A program made the position numbers and the translations under genes. The notes below the pieces were generated by a model, which was given only the letters and a program-made list of their open reading frames with translations, ran no database searches and was not told the origin of the DNA. 64,000 nt of DNA from Streptomyces humi (GTDB lineage Bacteria > Actinomycetota > Actinomycetes > Streptomycetales > Streptomycetaceae). The stretch covers positions 1 to 64,000 of the forward strand of contig NZ_LBMU02000023.1 in NCBI RefSeq assembly GCF_001005085.2, given 5' to 3'. This document shows, piece after piece, positions 33,875 to 43,306 of this stretch. How positions within the stretch are numbered: the first letter of the stretch is position 1; each line of letters starts with the position of its first letter.

Positions 33875-35848
33875 GTGGAGACGAAGGCGTACGGCTCATG
33901 GAACTCGCCGGTCGACGCGGCCCTGGCCGCGGCGCACGACGGCACCCCCGACTGGGTGGGGTTCGTCGGCGGCGAACCCTGGTGGACCGAACCCCGGCCG
34001 GCGGAGGGCGGCCGCCGGACCCTGGTCCGGGGCGACACCCGCGAGTCCGTGCTGCCAGCGCCGTGGAACGTGCGCAGCCGGGTCATCGAGTACGGCGGAC
34101 ACCCCTGGGACGGTGCCGTACCCGTCGACGGCGGCGGGCCGCTGCTGGTCTTCGTGCACTTCGACGACCAGCGTCTGTACCGCTACGAGCCCGGTGGCGA
34201 GCCCCGCCCGCTGACCCCGCCGGGACCCCGCTGGGCCGAACCGCGGCTGCTCCTGGACCGGGGTGAGGTGTGGTGCGTGCTGGAGGAGTCCACCGGCGAC
34301 GGCCCCTCCGACGTACGGCGTGTGCCCGCCGCCGTACCCCTGGACGGCTCGGCCGCCGACGACCGGGCCGCGGTACGTGAACTGACAGGCGAGCGGCACC
34401 GGTTCGTGACCGGGCCACGGCTCTCGCCCGACGGGCGGCGGGCCGCCTGGCTGGCCTGGGACCACCCGCGGATGCCCTGGGACGGCACCGAACTGCTGGT
34501 CGGCGAGGTCGGCGACGACGGCCTGCTGCACGCGGTCCGCGCGGTCGCGGGCGGACCGCGGGAGGCCGTCGCCCAGGTGGAGTGGGCGGCGGACGGCCGG
34601 CTGCTGTACGCGAGCGACCGCGAGGGCTGGTGGAACCTCTACCGGGACGACGTTCCCTCCCCACCCGCCGGGCGGGAGGAGTCCCCGCTCGCTTCGCTCT
34701 GCCCGCGTGCGGAGGAGTTCGCCGGACCGCTCTGGAGGCTCGGATCCCGCTGGTTCGCTCCGCTGTCCGACGGGCTGATCGCCGTCGTGCACGGCCGGGG
34801 ACCGACCGCGCTCGGCGTGCTGGACCCGGAGACCGGCGAGGTGGCCGACACCGCCGGACCCTGGGCCGAGTTCGCGCCCACCCTCGCCGTGCACGGCACC
34901 CGGGTCGTCGCGGTCGGCGCCGGGCCGCGCACCGCGCCCGAGGTCGTCGAACTCGACACCGCCTCCGCCCGCGCCCGGGTCGTGGGCACCCCGCACCGCG
35001 ACCCCGTCGACCCGGCCTACTACTCCGAGCCGCAGGCCCGCACCTTCGCCGGACCGGGCGGCCGCGAGGTGCACGCCTACGTCCACCCGCCCCGCCATCC
35101 CGGCCACACCGCGCCCGAGGGCGAGCTGCCGCCGTACGTCATCTGGGCGCACGGCGGCCCGACCAGCAGGGTGCCGCTCGTCCTCGACCTCGCGATCGCC
35201 TACTTCACCTCCCGGGGCATCGGGGTCGCCGAGGTCGACTACGGCGGCTCCACCGGGTACGGGCGGGAGTACCGGGAGCGGCTGCGCGAGCAGTGGGGCG
35301 TGGTCGACGTCGAGGACTGCGCGGCCGTCGCGCTCGCCCTCGCCGAGGAGGGCAGCGCCGACCGCGCCCGGCTCGCGATCCGCGGCGGCAGCGCGGGCGG
35401 CTGGACCGCCGCCGCCTCCCTGACCGGCACCGACGTCTACGCCTGCGGCACCATCGCCTACCCGGTCCTCGACCTCGTCGGCTGGGGCGCGGGGGAGACC
35501 CACGACTTCGAGTCCCGGTACCTGGAATCCCTGATCGGGCCGCAGGCCGAGGTGCCCGAGCGCTACGCCGAACGGTCGCCCAGCGAGCAGGTGGACCGGC
35601 TCACCGCGCCCTTCCTGCTGCTCCAGGGCCTGGACGACGTGATCTGCCCGCCCGCGCAGTGCGAACGCTTCCTGGCCCGGCTGGACGGCCGGGCGGTGCC
35701 GCACGCGTACCTCACCTTCGCGGGTGAGGGCCACGGCTTCCGCCGCGCCGAGACCCTGGTCCGCGCCCTGGAGGCCGAACTGGCCCTCTACGCCCAGGTG
35801 TTCGGCCTCGACGTGGCCGGGATCCCGGCTCTGGAGCTGATCGGGTGA
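33875..35848 (+). CDS. S9 family prolyl oligopeptidase-type peptidase
   Basis: 657 aa. The N-terminal half is a beta-propeller (WD-like blades such as DGRRAAWLAWDHPRMPWDGTE). The C-terminal alpha/beta hydrolase has the nucleophile in GGSAGGWT, the acid in GLDDVICP and the histidine in GEGHGFR. This fits acylaminoacyl-peptidase or dipeptidyl-peptidase types, which cut short peptides admitted through the propeller. GTG at 33875 has GGAGGAG upstream. It overlaps the S66 gene by 4 bases. Confidence 0.93.
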   Translation: METKAYGSWNSPVDAALAAAHDGTPDWVGFVGGEPWWTEPRPAEGGRRTLVRGDTRESVLPAPWNVRSRVIEYGGHPWDGAVPVDGGGPLLVFVHFDDQRLYRYEPGGEPRPLTPPGPRWAEPRLLLDRGEVWCVLEESTGDGPSDVRRVPAAVPLDGSAADDRAAVRELTGERHRFVTGPRLSPDGRRAAWLAWDHPRMPWDGTELLVGEVGDDGLLHAVRAVAGGPREAVAQVEWAADGRLLYASDREGWWNLYRDDVPSPPAGREESPLASLCPRAEEFAGPLWRLGSRWFAPLSDGLIAVVHGRGPTALGVLDPETGEVADTAGPWAEFAPTLAVHGTRVVAVGAGPRTAPEVVELDTASARARVVGTPHRDPVDPAYYSEPQARTFAGPGGREVHAYVHPPRHPGHTAPEGELPPYVIWAHGGPTSRVPLVLDLAIAYFTSRGIGVAEVDYGGSTGYGREYRERLREQWGVVDVEDCAAVALALAEEGSADRARLAIRGGSAGGWTAAASLTGTDVYACGTIAYPVLDLVGWGAGETHDFESRYLESLIGPQAEVPERYAERSPSEQVDRLTAPFLLLQGLDDVICPPAQCERFLARLDGRAVPHAYLTFAGEGHGFRRAETLVRALEAELALYAQVFGLDVAGIPALELIG

Positions 35849-36768
35849 ACGCGCTGACCAGGCCGTCGCGGCTGACCGCCGGTGCACGGGTCGCGGTCGT
35901 GGCGCCCAGCGGGCCGGTCGTGGAGGAGCGGCTCCAGGCCGGCCTCGACATCCTGCGCGGCTGGGACCTCGACCCGGTGGTGGCCCCCCATGTCCTGGCG
36001 AAGGACACCACGTCGGGGTACCTGGCGGGCGCCGACGCCGACCGCGCGGCCGACCTCCAGCGGGCCTGGTGCGACCCGTCCGTCTCCGCCGTGCTCTCGG
36101 CACGCGGCGGCTACGGCGCCCAGCGCGTCGTCGACCTGCTCGACTGGGAGGCGATGCGGGCCGCCGGGCCGAAGGTGTTCGTCGGCTTCAGCGACGGGAC
36201 GGTACTGCACGAGGCGTTCGCCACCCGGCTGGGGCTCGCCACCCTGTACGGGCCGGTGGCCGCGGGCGTGGACTTCGTCAAGAGCACCGGGGCCCAGGAG
36301 CATCTGCGGGCCACCCTGTTCGCCCCGGAGACGGTCCGCACGATCACCTCCCGGGGCACCACGCTGGTCCCAGGGCGGGCCGCGGGCGTCACCGTCGGCG
36401 GCTGCCTGCGGATGCTCGCCACCGGTCTCGGCACCCCGGGCACCCACCCCGGCGTGCGCGGCGGGCTGCTCCTCCTGGAGGACGTGGGCGAGCAGCCGTA
36501 CAGCCTCGACCGCAGCCTCACCCAGCTGCTGCGGTCCGGCTGGCTCGACGGCGTCGCCGGGATCCTGCTCGGGTCCTGGGACCGCTGCGGGCCGTACGAG
36601 AGGGTACGGGCGACACTCGCCGACCGGCTCGGCGGGCTCGGGGTGCCGGTGGCCGAGGAGTTCGGGTTCGGGCACTGCGCGGCGGCCCTGACGGTCCCGC
36701 TGGGGGTGGCCGCTGAACTCGACGCCGACGCGGGCACCCTGACCCTGGCCGAGCCGGCGCTGTGCTGA
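35845..36768 (+). CDS. S66 family LD-carboxypeptidase
   Basis: 307 aa. The catalytic serine is in GFSDGT (near residue 116); the conserved ARGGYG is at about 89; Glu in LLLEDVGEQPY and His in FGFGHC complete the Ser-Glu-His triad. LD-carboxypeptidases remove the terminal D-alanine from murein tetrapeptides in recycling, or self-immunity peptides in MccF-type members. The GTG start overlaps the S9 stop (GTGA). It closes the four-peptidase cluster. Confidence 0.93.
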   Translation: MNALTRPSRLTAGARVAVVAPSGPVVEERLQAGLDILRGWDLDPVVAPHVLAKDTTSGYLAGADADRAADLQRAWCDPSVSAVLSARGGYGAQRVVDLLDWEAMRAAGPKVFVGFSDGTVLHEAFATRLGLATLYGPVAAGVDFVKSTGAQEHLRATLFAPETVRTITSRGTTLVPGRAAGVTVGGCLRMLATGLGTPGTHPGVRGGLLLLEDVGEQPYSLDRSLTQLLRSGWLDGVAGILLGSWDRCGPYERVRATLADRLGGLGVPVAEEFGFGHCAAALTVPLGVAAELDADAGTLTLAEPALC

Positions 36769-36796
36769 CCGCCCACCGGAGGGCCGGGGCGGCGCG

Positions 36797-36809
36797 TAGG
36801 GTGACGGGA
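36797..36809 (+). promoter_or_regulatory. -10-like box, leaderless GNAT mRNA
   Basis: TAGGGT (36797-36802) fits a -10 box and the ATG follows after 6 bases with no ribosome site. No good -35 is seen. It suggests that the GNAT gene has its own promoter after the peptidase cluster. Confidence 0.35.
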
Positions 36810-37363
36810 TGCCGCACACCGCTTCCCGCTACCTCGCCGAGGGCCCCCGCGTGGGCATCCGTCACTTCAGCTACGAGGACGGCGCCGAGTTCATCGCCCG
36901 GGCCCGGGAGAGCAAGGACCTGCACCAGCCCTGGCTGTTCCCGCCCACCACGGACGCCGCCTACGCGGGCTACGCGGGGCGGTTGATCGAGGACCGCACC
37001 AAGGCCGGGTTCCTGGTGTGCGAGAAGGACGCCGACGGTGCCATCGCCGGGTTCATCAACATCAACAACATCGTCGAGGGCGGCTTCCAGTGCGGCGCCC
37101 TCGGCTACGGCGTGTTCGCGCACGCGGCCGGGCGCGGACTGATGCGGGAGGCCATGGGGCTGGTCGTCGACCACGCCTTCGGGCCGATGCGCCTGCACCG
37201 CCTCGAGATCAACGCCCAGCCCGGCAACGCCGCGTCCATCGCGCTCGCGCGCGGTGCCGGCTTCCGTCTGGAGGGCTTCTCCCCGAACATGATCTACATC
37301 GACGGCGCCTGGCGCGACCACGAACGGTGGGCGATCACGGCGGAGATGCGCACGGACGGCTGA
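36809..37363 (+). CDS. GNAT N-acetyltransferase, RimJ/RimL type
   Basis: 184 aa. The acetyl-CoA pocket is made by GALGYGVFAHAAGRGLMREA and the C-terminal strands HRLEINAQPGNAASIALARGAGFRLEGF, the RimJ/RimL signature. Such enzymes acetylate N-terminal residues of ribosomal proteins or small amines and antibiotics. The substrate is not apparent. The start lacks a ribosome site; see the -10-like box upstream. Confidence 0.9.
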   Translation: MPHTASRYLAEGPRVGIRHFSYEDGAEFIARARESKDLHQPWLFPPTTDAAYAGYAGRLIEDRTKAGFLVCEKDADGAIAGFININNIVEGGFQCGALGYGVFAHAAGRGLMREAMGLVVDHAFGPMRLHRLEINAQPGNAASIALARGAGFRLEGFSPNMIYIDGAWRDHERWAITAEMRTDG

Positions 37364-37423
37364 CGGCCTTTGCGCAATCCTGACCCGTAGCTCCCCTGGC
37401 CGACTCACCGCGGGCCGGGTTCC

Positions 37424-39340
37424 ATGGTGATCGTGACGAGGATCCGACGTGAGGTACTGACCCTGCCCGCGGCGGAGCTGGGCCCGGACAACCCGCTGCC
37501 CCCGCTCCGCCTCCTCGAAGAGGTCCACGGCGTCGACGAGCGCGAACGCGACGACCTGCCAAGGGACATGGCCCGGCAGATCGGCTACGGACCGCTGCGC
37601 AGCCTCCTGCCGGTCCGGATCCGCGACGGCTACGGCAGGACCCGCGAGCCCCGTGCCCTGGACACCCTCGTGATCGAGAACGACCGGCTGCGCGCCACCG
37701 TCCTGCCCGGTCTCGGCGGCCGGGTCGTCTCCCTCGTCCACCTGCCCACGGGCCGCGAACTCCTCCACCGCAACCCGGTGTTCCAGCCCGCCAACCTCGC
37801 CCTCAACGGCGCCTGGTATGCCGGCGGGATCGAGTGGAACATCGGCGCCACCGGCCACACCACCCTCTCCTGCGCGCCCCTGCACGCGGCCCGTGTCCAA
37901 GCCCCCGACGGCGGAGAGATGCTGCGGCTGTGGGAATGGGAGCGGCTGCGCGACCTGCCGTTCCAGGTCGACCTCTGGCTGCCGGACGGCTCCGACTTCC
38001 TGTACGCCGGCGTCCGCGTGCGCAACCCGCACGAGCACCCCGTGCCGCTGTACTGGTGGTCCAACACGGCGGTCCCCGAGGACCGCCGGATCGCCGTACC
38101 GGCAGAGGAGGCCTGGGAGTTCGGACCCGAGCGGCGGCTGCGCCGGGTGCCCGTCCCGTCGTACGACGCCCGACGCTCCTGTGCCACCGACTGGTTCTAC
38201 GACATCCCGCAGGAGCGGCGCCGCTGGATCGCCGCGCTGGACGCGGAGGGACACGGGCTGGTGCAGACCTCCACCGACGAACTGCGCGGCCGGAAACAGT
38301 TCGTGTGGGGCTCCGGGCCGGGCGGCCGGCGCTGGCAGGAGTGGCTCGGCGCGTCCGGCACCGGCGGCTACCGCGAGATCCAGGCCGGACTCGCCCGCAC
38401 CCAGCTGGAACACGTCCGGCTCGACGCGGGCGGCGAGGTGTCCTGGCTGGAGGCGTACGGGCCGCTGACGGCACCTCCCGAGGCGGCCGGGGAGGCGCTG
38501 GAGGCCGCCCTGCCGCGCGCCGCGCTCGACGCCGCCCGTGCCGTCTGGCAGCCGTACGCCGACGCCGAACCCGGCGAACTCCTCGCCACCGGCTCCGGCT
38601 GGGGCGCCCTCGAAGTGCTGCGCGCGGACCGGAAGCTGCCCGGCACGCCGTTCGCCGAGTCGACGCTGAGCGAGGAACAGGCGCCCTGGCACGAGCTGTT
38701 GCGCACCGGCACGCTGCCCGAGCCCCGCCGGGTACGGCCGCCGGGGCCGACGCTGGTCGCCCCGCACTGGCGGGACATGCTGGAGACGGCCCCCGCCACC
38801 CCGCACACCGAGTACCACCTCGGCGTGGCCCAGTGGCACGCCGGGGACCGCGCGCAGGCCGTCCGCAGCTGGGAACGCGGCCTCCGGCTCGCGCCGTCCC
38901 TGTGGCCGCTGCTGCGCTGTCTCGCCGTCGCGGACCAGGAGTACGGGCATCACGAGCGGGCCGCCGAGCGGTACGCCGACGCCTTCGACGACCTGTGCCG
39001 GGAACGCCGCGACGACGGCGAGACCTGGACGGCGGCCTGCGCGGCGCTCGGCCGCGAGGCCCTGGAAGCGCTGCTGCGGGTACGGCGGGTCGCGGACGCC
39101 CGCGCCGTGTGGGAGGCGCTGCTGCCCGCGACCCGGGCGCGGGGCCGGTTCCGGCTCCTGGAGGCGGAACTGCTGCTCGCGGAGGGACGGCCTCAGGCCG
39201 CCCGGGCCGTGTTCGACAGCGGCTTCGAGGTCGCCGACCTGCGGGAGGGCACGGACGTCGTCGACCGGTTGTGGGCGCGGCTCGGCGACGAGCCGCTGCC
39301 CGGCCGGTACGACTTCCGCATGCGGCCGCCCGGCCCCTGA
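37424..39340 (+). CDS. DUF5107 domain protein with TPR C-terminus
   Basis: 638 aa. The first two-thirds have the beta-rich fold of DUF5107 (galactose mutarotase-like, with LPGLGGRVVSLVHLPTGRELLHRNPVFQPAN and AGGIEWNIG). The C-terminal 190 residues contain TPR-like helix pairs (TEYHLGVAQWHAGDRAQAVR, then SWERGLRLAPS). The family is linked to carbohydrate or glycan metabolism, but the role is not proven. ATG at 37424 with a weak ribosome site. Its stop TGA directly abuts the stop of the convergent VOC gene (TGATCA). Confidence 0.85.
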   Translation: MVIVTRIRREVLTLPAAELGPDNPLPPLRLLEEVHGVDERERDDLPRDMARQIGYGPLRSLLPVRIRDGYGRTREPRALDTLVIENDRLRATVLPGLGGRVVSLVHLPTGRELLHRNPVFQPANLALNGAWYAGGIEWNIGATGHTTLSCAPLHAARVQAPDGGEMLRLWEWERLRDLPFQVDLWLPDGSDFLYAGVRVRNPHEHPVPLYWWSNTAVPEDRRIAVPAEEAWEFGPERRLRRVPVPSYDARRSCATDWFYDIPQERRRWIAALDAEGHGLVQTSTDELRGRKQFVWGSGPGGRRWQEWLGASGTGGYREIQAGLARTQLEHVRLDAGGEVSWLEAYGPLTAPPEAAGEALEAALPRAALDAARAVWQPYADAEPGELLATGSGWGALEVLRADRKLPGTPFAESTLSEEQAPWHELLRTGTLPEPRRVRPPGPTLVAPHWRDMLETAPATPHTEYHLGVAQWHAGDRAQAVRSWERGLRLAPSLWPLLRCLAVADQEYGHHERAAERYADAFDDLCRERRDDGETWTAACAALGREALEALLRVRRVADARAVWEALLPATRARGRFRLLEAELLLAEGRPQAARAVFDSGFEVADLREGTDVVDRLWARLGDEPLPGRYDFRMRPPGP

Positions 39341-39691
39341 TCAGGCCTGGTGCTGGTCGACGTACTCGAAGATCGAGCCGTCCGGGTGCATCGCGAGCAG
39401 GTTGCGGCCGACCGGTGTCGGCACCGGTCCCGCGATGATCTGCGCGCCGAGGTCGCCGAGCAGCCGGTGCGCCTCCGTCACGTCCTTCACCGCGATGGTC
39501 GCGGACACCTTGCGCAGCACCTCCAGCTCCGCCTCCGGGCCGCTCATCAGCAGGAACGAGCCGACCGCGGCGACCTGGACGCCGCCGCGTTCGAACCGGC
39601 TGGCTCTGCCGCCGGAGAGACGTTCGTAGAACGGGATCGCGGTATCGAGGTCGTCGACGCAGATGCGCAGGGAGGCGCCCAGAATCTCCAT
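39341..39691 (-). CDS. VOC family protein (glyoxalase-like)
   Basis: 116 aa, one vicinal-oxygen-chelate module with the usual beta-alpha-beta-beta-beta units. Starts SLRICVDDLDTAIPFYERLSG and ends NLLAMHPDGSIFEYVDQHQA. Dimers of such modules bind a metal. The expected metal residues are only partly clear (E near the end in FEYVDQ), so it may be a resistance or regulatory VOC protein rather than a lyase. Confidence 0.85.
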   Translation of the reverse strand: MEILGASLRICVDDLDTAIPFYERLSGGRASRFERGGVQVAAVGSFLLMSGPEAELEVLRKVSATIAVKDVTEAHRLLGDLGAQIIAGPVPTPVGRNLLAMHPDGSIFEYVDQHQA

Positions 39692-39778
39692 GCGTCGAGC
39701 CTAGTTGGCGCCGGGCGCGATGGTGCAGCCTCCGGTGTTCTCCTGTTACCGCGATCCGGGTCCGGGTACCCGCCCCCC

Positions 39779-40222
39779 ATGGACCACATCGACCGTCTGG
39801 ACCATCTGGACCATCTGGACAAGGAGCTCGTCGACGAACTGGCGCAGGTCGCACGCGAGACCGTACGCGACGAACTGCGCGAACAGGGCCGCAAGCGGCG
39901 GCGCACGGCGGCCCTGTACGCGGCCTCCGGCGCGGTCGCCCTGTACGCGGGGGCCGCGGTCGCGCTGGCCGTGGGGCTGGCGCTGGCGATCGTGCTGCCC
40001 GGGTGGGCCGCGGCGCTGGTCACCGCGGTGCTCCTCGCCGCGGTCGCCGCCCTGCTGCGGGAGGCGGGCCGCCCCAAGGGTCCGCGGGCCCCGCATCCGA
40101 TGGCGGGCGCCACGACCCCCGGGGACCCGCGGAGCGGCACCGGACTGCCGTACCCGCCGATGCCGGCCGAGCCGCCGGTCACGCCCGGCACGGACGGCGG
40201 CACACCCCCGCGCCGCGTCTGA
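39779..40222 (+). CDS. Holin-X family (actinobacterial holin superfamily III) membrane protein
   Basis: 147 aa. The N-terminus has a short repeat (DHLDHLDHLDKEL-type, from a 9-base DNA repeat), then an amphipathic helix with RETVRDELREQGRKRRR, two adjoining membrane helices (about 43-63 and 66-85), and a Pro/Gly-rich tail. This is the layout of the Holin-X/DUF1469-type actinobacterial proteins, which are chromosomal and not clearly lytic. The ATG at 39779 has no strong ribosome site. No phage genes surround it. Confidence 0.75.
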   Translation: MDHIDRLDHLDHLDKELVDELAQVARETVRDELREQGRKRRRTAALYAASGAVALYAGAAVALAVGLALAIVLPGWAAALVTAVLLAAVAALLREAGRPKGPRAPHPMAGATTPGDPRSGTGLPYPPMPAEPPVTPGTDGGTPPRRV

Positions 40223-40243
40223 CCGCGCCCGACCCGCCCTGAG

Positions 40244-40277
40244 GCGGTGAACCCGCCCCGACGCGGTGAACCCGCCC
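40244..40277. repeat. Two direct repeats of 15 bp
   Basis: GCGGTGAACCCGCCC occurs at 40244-40258 and 40263-40277. Each copy can form a small GCGG/CCGC stem. They begin 22 bases after the holin-like gene stop; they may act as a weak terminator or be chance duplication. The rest of the gap to 40496 has no gene. Confidence 0.5.
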
Positions 40278-40496
40278 TGACACAGTGAGACAGGGGGCCG
40301 CGGGACTGTTCGGCGGGCGCGGTAGGACCGCCCCGCCTACGGTTACGTGGGAGGCCTCGGACCCGGCCCGCGCCCCGGACGGCGCGCCGTGAGCAGCCGG
40401 CCCCGCAGGGTGACCGCCGGGCCGGTTCCGCGCGAAGAGTGCGGACCCGCGGGGGACGGGTACCCGGGTCCGTGCCGGACCCCCGGAAGGAGCCCC

Positions 40497-42344
40497 ATGA
40501 ACACCGACGAACTCGTAGAACTCGCCCAGCAGTTGCGCGTGGACAGCGTGCGGGCGGCCGCCGCTGCCGAGTCCGGGCATCCGACCTCGTCGATGTCCGC
40601 CGCCGATGTGATGGCGGTACTGATCGCCCACCATCTGCGCTACGACTTCGACCGGCCCACCCACCCCGGCAACGACCGTTTCATCCTCTCCAAGGGGCAT
40701 GCCTCCCCGTTGCTCTACGCCGCGTACAAGGCGGCCGGCGCCATCGACGACGCCGAACTGCTCACCTTCCGCAAGCTCGGCAGCCACCTGGAGGGGCACC
40801 CCACACCGCGCCGGCTGCCCTGGGTCGAGACGGCCACCGGCTCCCTCGGCCAGGGCCTGCCCGTCGGCGTCGGCATCGCACTCTCCGGGAAGCGGCTGGA
40901 GCACGGCCGCTACCGGGTCTGGGTGCTGTGCGGGGACAGCGAGCTGGCGGAGGGCTCTGTCTGGGAGGCCGCCGAACACGCCGGGTATGAACACCTCGAC
41001 AACCTCACCGTGATCGTGGACGTCAACCGGCTCGGCCAGCGCGGCCCCACCCGGCACGGCCACGACCTCGACGCCTACGCCCGCCGCTTCCAGGCCTTCG
41101 GCTGGCACACCGTGGAGATCGACGGCCACGACGTGGACGCCGTCGACCGCGCCTGCGGCGAGGCCGCGTCCACCGCGGGCCAGCCCACCGTGATCCTCGC
41201 CCGCACCCGCAAGGGCCGGGGGGTCGCCGCCGTCGAGGACCGCGAGGGCATGCACGGCAAGCCACTGCCGGACGCCGAGGAGGCCATCGCCGAACTGGGC
41301 GGCCAGCGTGACCTGCGCGTCCACGTGAAGGAGCCTCCGGCGGCCCGCGCACTGCACTCCGCGTCCACCGGACCGCTCGAACTCCCGCGCTACGACAAGG
41401 GGGACGAGGTCCCCACCCGTGACGCCTTCGGCAAGGCACTCGTCGCGCTCGGTCACGCTCGCGCCGACGTGGTCGCACTCGACGGCGAGGTCGGCGACTC
41501 CACCAGGACCGAGCTCTTCGGCAAGGAACACCCCGACCGCTACTTCGAGTTCTACATCGCCGAACAGCAACTCGTCGCAGGCGCCGTCGGCATGGCCACC
41601 CGCGGCTGGGTGCCGTACGCCTCGACCTTCGCCGCCTTCCTCACCCGCGCCCACGACTTCGTGCGGATGGCCTCGATCAGCGGCAGCGGCATCAACCTGG
41701 TCGGCTCGCACGCGGGCTCGGCGATCGGGCAGGACGGGCCCTCGCAGATGGGCCTCGAGGACCTGGCGATGTTCCGCTCGGTGTACGACTCGACCGTGCT
41801 GTACCCGTGCGACGCCAACCAGACCGCCAAGCTCGTCGCGACCATGGCGGGCCTCGACGGCATCCGCTACCTGCGCACCTCGCGCGGCGCCGCCCCGGTG
41901 ATCTACGGCCCGGACGAGGAGTTCCCGGTCGGCGGCAGCAAGGTGCTCCGCTCCTCCGACGAGGACCGGCTGACCGTGGTCGCCGCCGGCGTCACCCTGC
42001 ACGAGGCACTGAAGGCCGCCGACGCGCTCGCCGAGGACGGCATCCGGATCCGGGTCGTCGACCTGTACTCCGTCAAGCCCGTCGACCGGCGGACCCTGTA
42101 CCGCGCGGCCGAGGAGACCGGCTGTCTGCTCACCGTCGAGGACCACCACGAGGAGGGCGGGCTCGGCGACGCGGTCGCGGAGGCGTTCGGCGACGGCAGG
42201 CCGGTGCCGCGCCTGGTCCGGCTCGCCGTACGGACCATGCCGGGATCGGCCGCGCCCGACCAGCAGCTGCACGCCGCCGGCATCGACGCCGAGGCGATCG
42301 CGGCGGCCGGGCGGCTGCTCGTCGAGGAGGCGGTCGTGCGGTGA
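40497..42344 (+). CDS. tkt: Transketolase
   Basis: 615 aa thiamine-diphosphate enzyme that moves two-carbon units between sugar phosphates. TPP/Mg site: CGDSELAEGSVWEAAEHAGY then NLTVIVDVNRLGQ (about residues 143-182). Start region ESGHPTSSMSAADV and FILSKGHASP. The pyrimidine domain has the conserved catalytic Glu in EFYIAEQQLVAGAVGMA. It is shorter than the usual 660-700 aa two-domain enzyme, a form seen in actinomycetes and archaea. ATG has GGAAGGAG upstream. It overlaps the LigD-type polymerase by 4 bases. Confidence 0.93.
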   Translation: MNTDELVELAQQLRVDSVRAAAAAESGHPTSSMSAADVMAVLIAHHLRYDFDRPTHPGNDRFILSKGHASPLLYAAYKAAGAIDDAELLTFRKLGSHLEGHPTPRRLPWVETATGSLGQGLPVGVGIALSGKRLEHGRYRVWVLCGDSELAEGSVWEAAEHAGYEHLDNLTVIVDVNRLGQRGPTRHGHDLDAYARRFQAFGWHTVEIDGHDVDAVDRACGEAASTAGQPTVILARTRKGRGVAAVEDREGMHGKPLPDAEEAIAELGGQRDLRVHVKEPPAARALHSASTGPLELPRYDKGDEVPTRDAFGKALVALGHARADVVALDGEVGDSTRTELFGKEHPDRYFEFYIAEQQLVAGAVGMATRGWVPYASTFAAFLTRAHDFVRMASISGSGINLVGSHAGSAIGQDGPSQMGLEDLAMFRSVYDSTVLYPCDANQTAKLVATMAGLDGIRYLRTSRGAAPVIYGPDEEFPVGGSKVLRSSDEDRLTVVAAGVTLHEALKAADALAEDGIRIRVVDLYSVKPVDRRTLYRAAEETGCLLTVEDHHEEGGLGDAVAEAFGDGRPVPRLVRLAVRTMPGSAAPDQQLHAAGIDAEAIAAAGRLLVEEAVVR

Positions 42345-43306
42345 CCGGCGGCGAGCGGCGGCCGGTACGGGCCGGCCGCCGCACCGTGGAGCTGCACCGG
42401 CCCGGCAAGGTCCTGTTCCCCGGTGGCGGCGACGGCGCGCCCGAGTACACCAAGGCCGACCTCGTCGAGTACCACAGGTCGGTCGCGCCCTTCCTGCTGC
42501 CGCAGCTGCGCGGCCGCCCGCTGATGCTGGAACGGTACCCGGACGGCCTGGACGGGCCCCGGTTCATGCAGAAGAACACCCCGGACCACTACCCGGAGTG
42601 GATCGAGCGGGCCGAGGTCGCCAAGGAGGGCGGCACCGTGACCCATGTGGTCTGCGACGACACCGCCACCCTCGTCTACCTCGCCGACCAGGCCTGTCTC
42701 ACCCTGCACCGCTGGCTGTCGCGCGCCACGGCACCCGACCGCCCCGACCGCCTGGTGCTGGACCTGGACCCGGCCGGCGAGGACTTCGCCACGGTACGGG
42801 AGACCGCAGGCTGGGCCCGTGACCTGCTTGACCGGCTGGGGCTGCCGTCGGCGCCGATGACCACCGGCTCCCGCGGGGTACACCTCGTCGTGCCGCTGAA
42901 CGGCCGGCACCACTTCGACGAGGTCCGCGCCTTCGCCCGCGACCTCGCCGAACTGCTCGCCGCCGAGCACCCCGACCGGCTCACCACCGCCGTCCGCAAG
43001 GAGGAGCGCGGTGACCGGCTCTTCCTGGACATGGGGCGCAACGCCTACGCACAGACCGCCGTGGCCCCCTACACGGTGCGGGCCAGGCCCGGAGCCCCCG
43101 TAGCCGTACCCGTCACCTGGGACCAGCTCACCGATCCCGCCGTGGACGCCCGCCGCTGGACGATCGCCGACGCCGCCGACCAGGCCCGGACCAACCCCTG
43201 GGCCGAGGTGCCCGGCCGGGGCAGGGCGCTGGGGCCGGCCCGGCGCAGGCTGGACGCGCTACGGAACGAGGCCGTCCGACCGCGAGGCGTGTCCGGCCGA
43301 ATGTGA
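42341..43306 (+). CDS. LigD-type NHEJ polymerase domain protein
   Basis: 321 aa stand-alone PolDom (archaeo-eukaryotic primase fold) as in the polymerase part of ligase D. The catalytic metal aspartates are in LVLDLDPAG, with further family marks YPDGLDGPRFMQKNTPDHYPEW region, TTGSRGVHLVVPL and LDMGRNAYAQTAVAPYTVRARPGAPV. It adds ribo- or deoxynucleotides in end joining. Ku and ligase are not in the window. GTG at 42341 overlaps the transketolase stop (GTGA). The gas vesicle promoter candidate overlaps its last codons. Confidence 0.92.
   Translation: MTGGERRPVRAGRRTVELHRPGKVLFPGGGDGAPEYTKADLVEYHRSVAPFLLPQLRGRPLMLERYPDGLDGPRFMQKNTPDHYPEWIERAEVAKEGGTVTHVVCDDTATLVYLADQACLTLHRWLSRATAPDRPDRLVLDLDPAGEDFATVRETAGWARDLLDRLGLPSAPMTTGSRGVHLVVPLNGRHHFDEVRAFARDLAELLAAEHPDRLTTAVRKEERGDRLFLDMGRNAYAQTAVAPYTVRARPGAPVAVPVTWDQLTDPAVDARRWTIADAADQARTNPWAEVPGRGRALGPARRRLDALRNEAVRPRGVSGRM

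Noticed and set aside
39779..40222. Prophage remnant (holin-like gene)
   Set aside because: No integrase, structural or lysis genes nearby; this holin family is a normal chromosomal actinobacterial protein.
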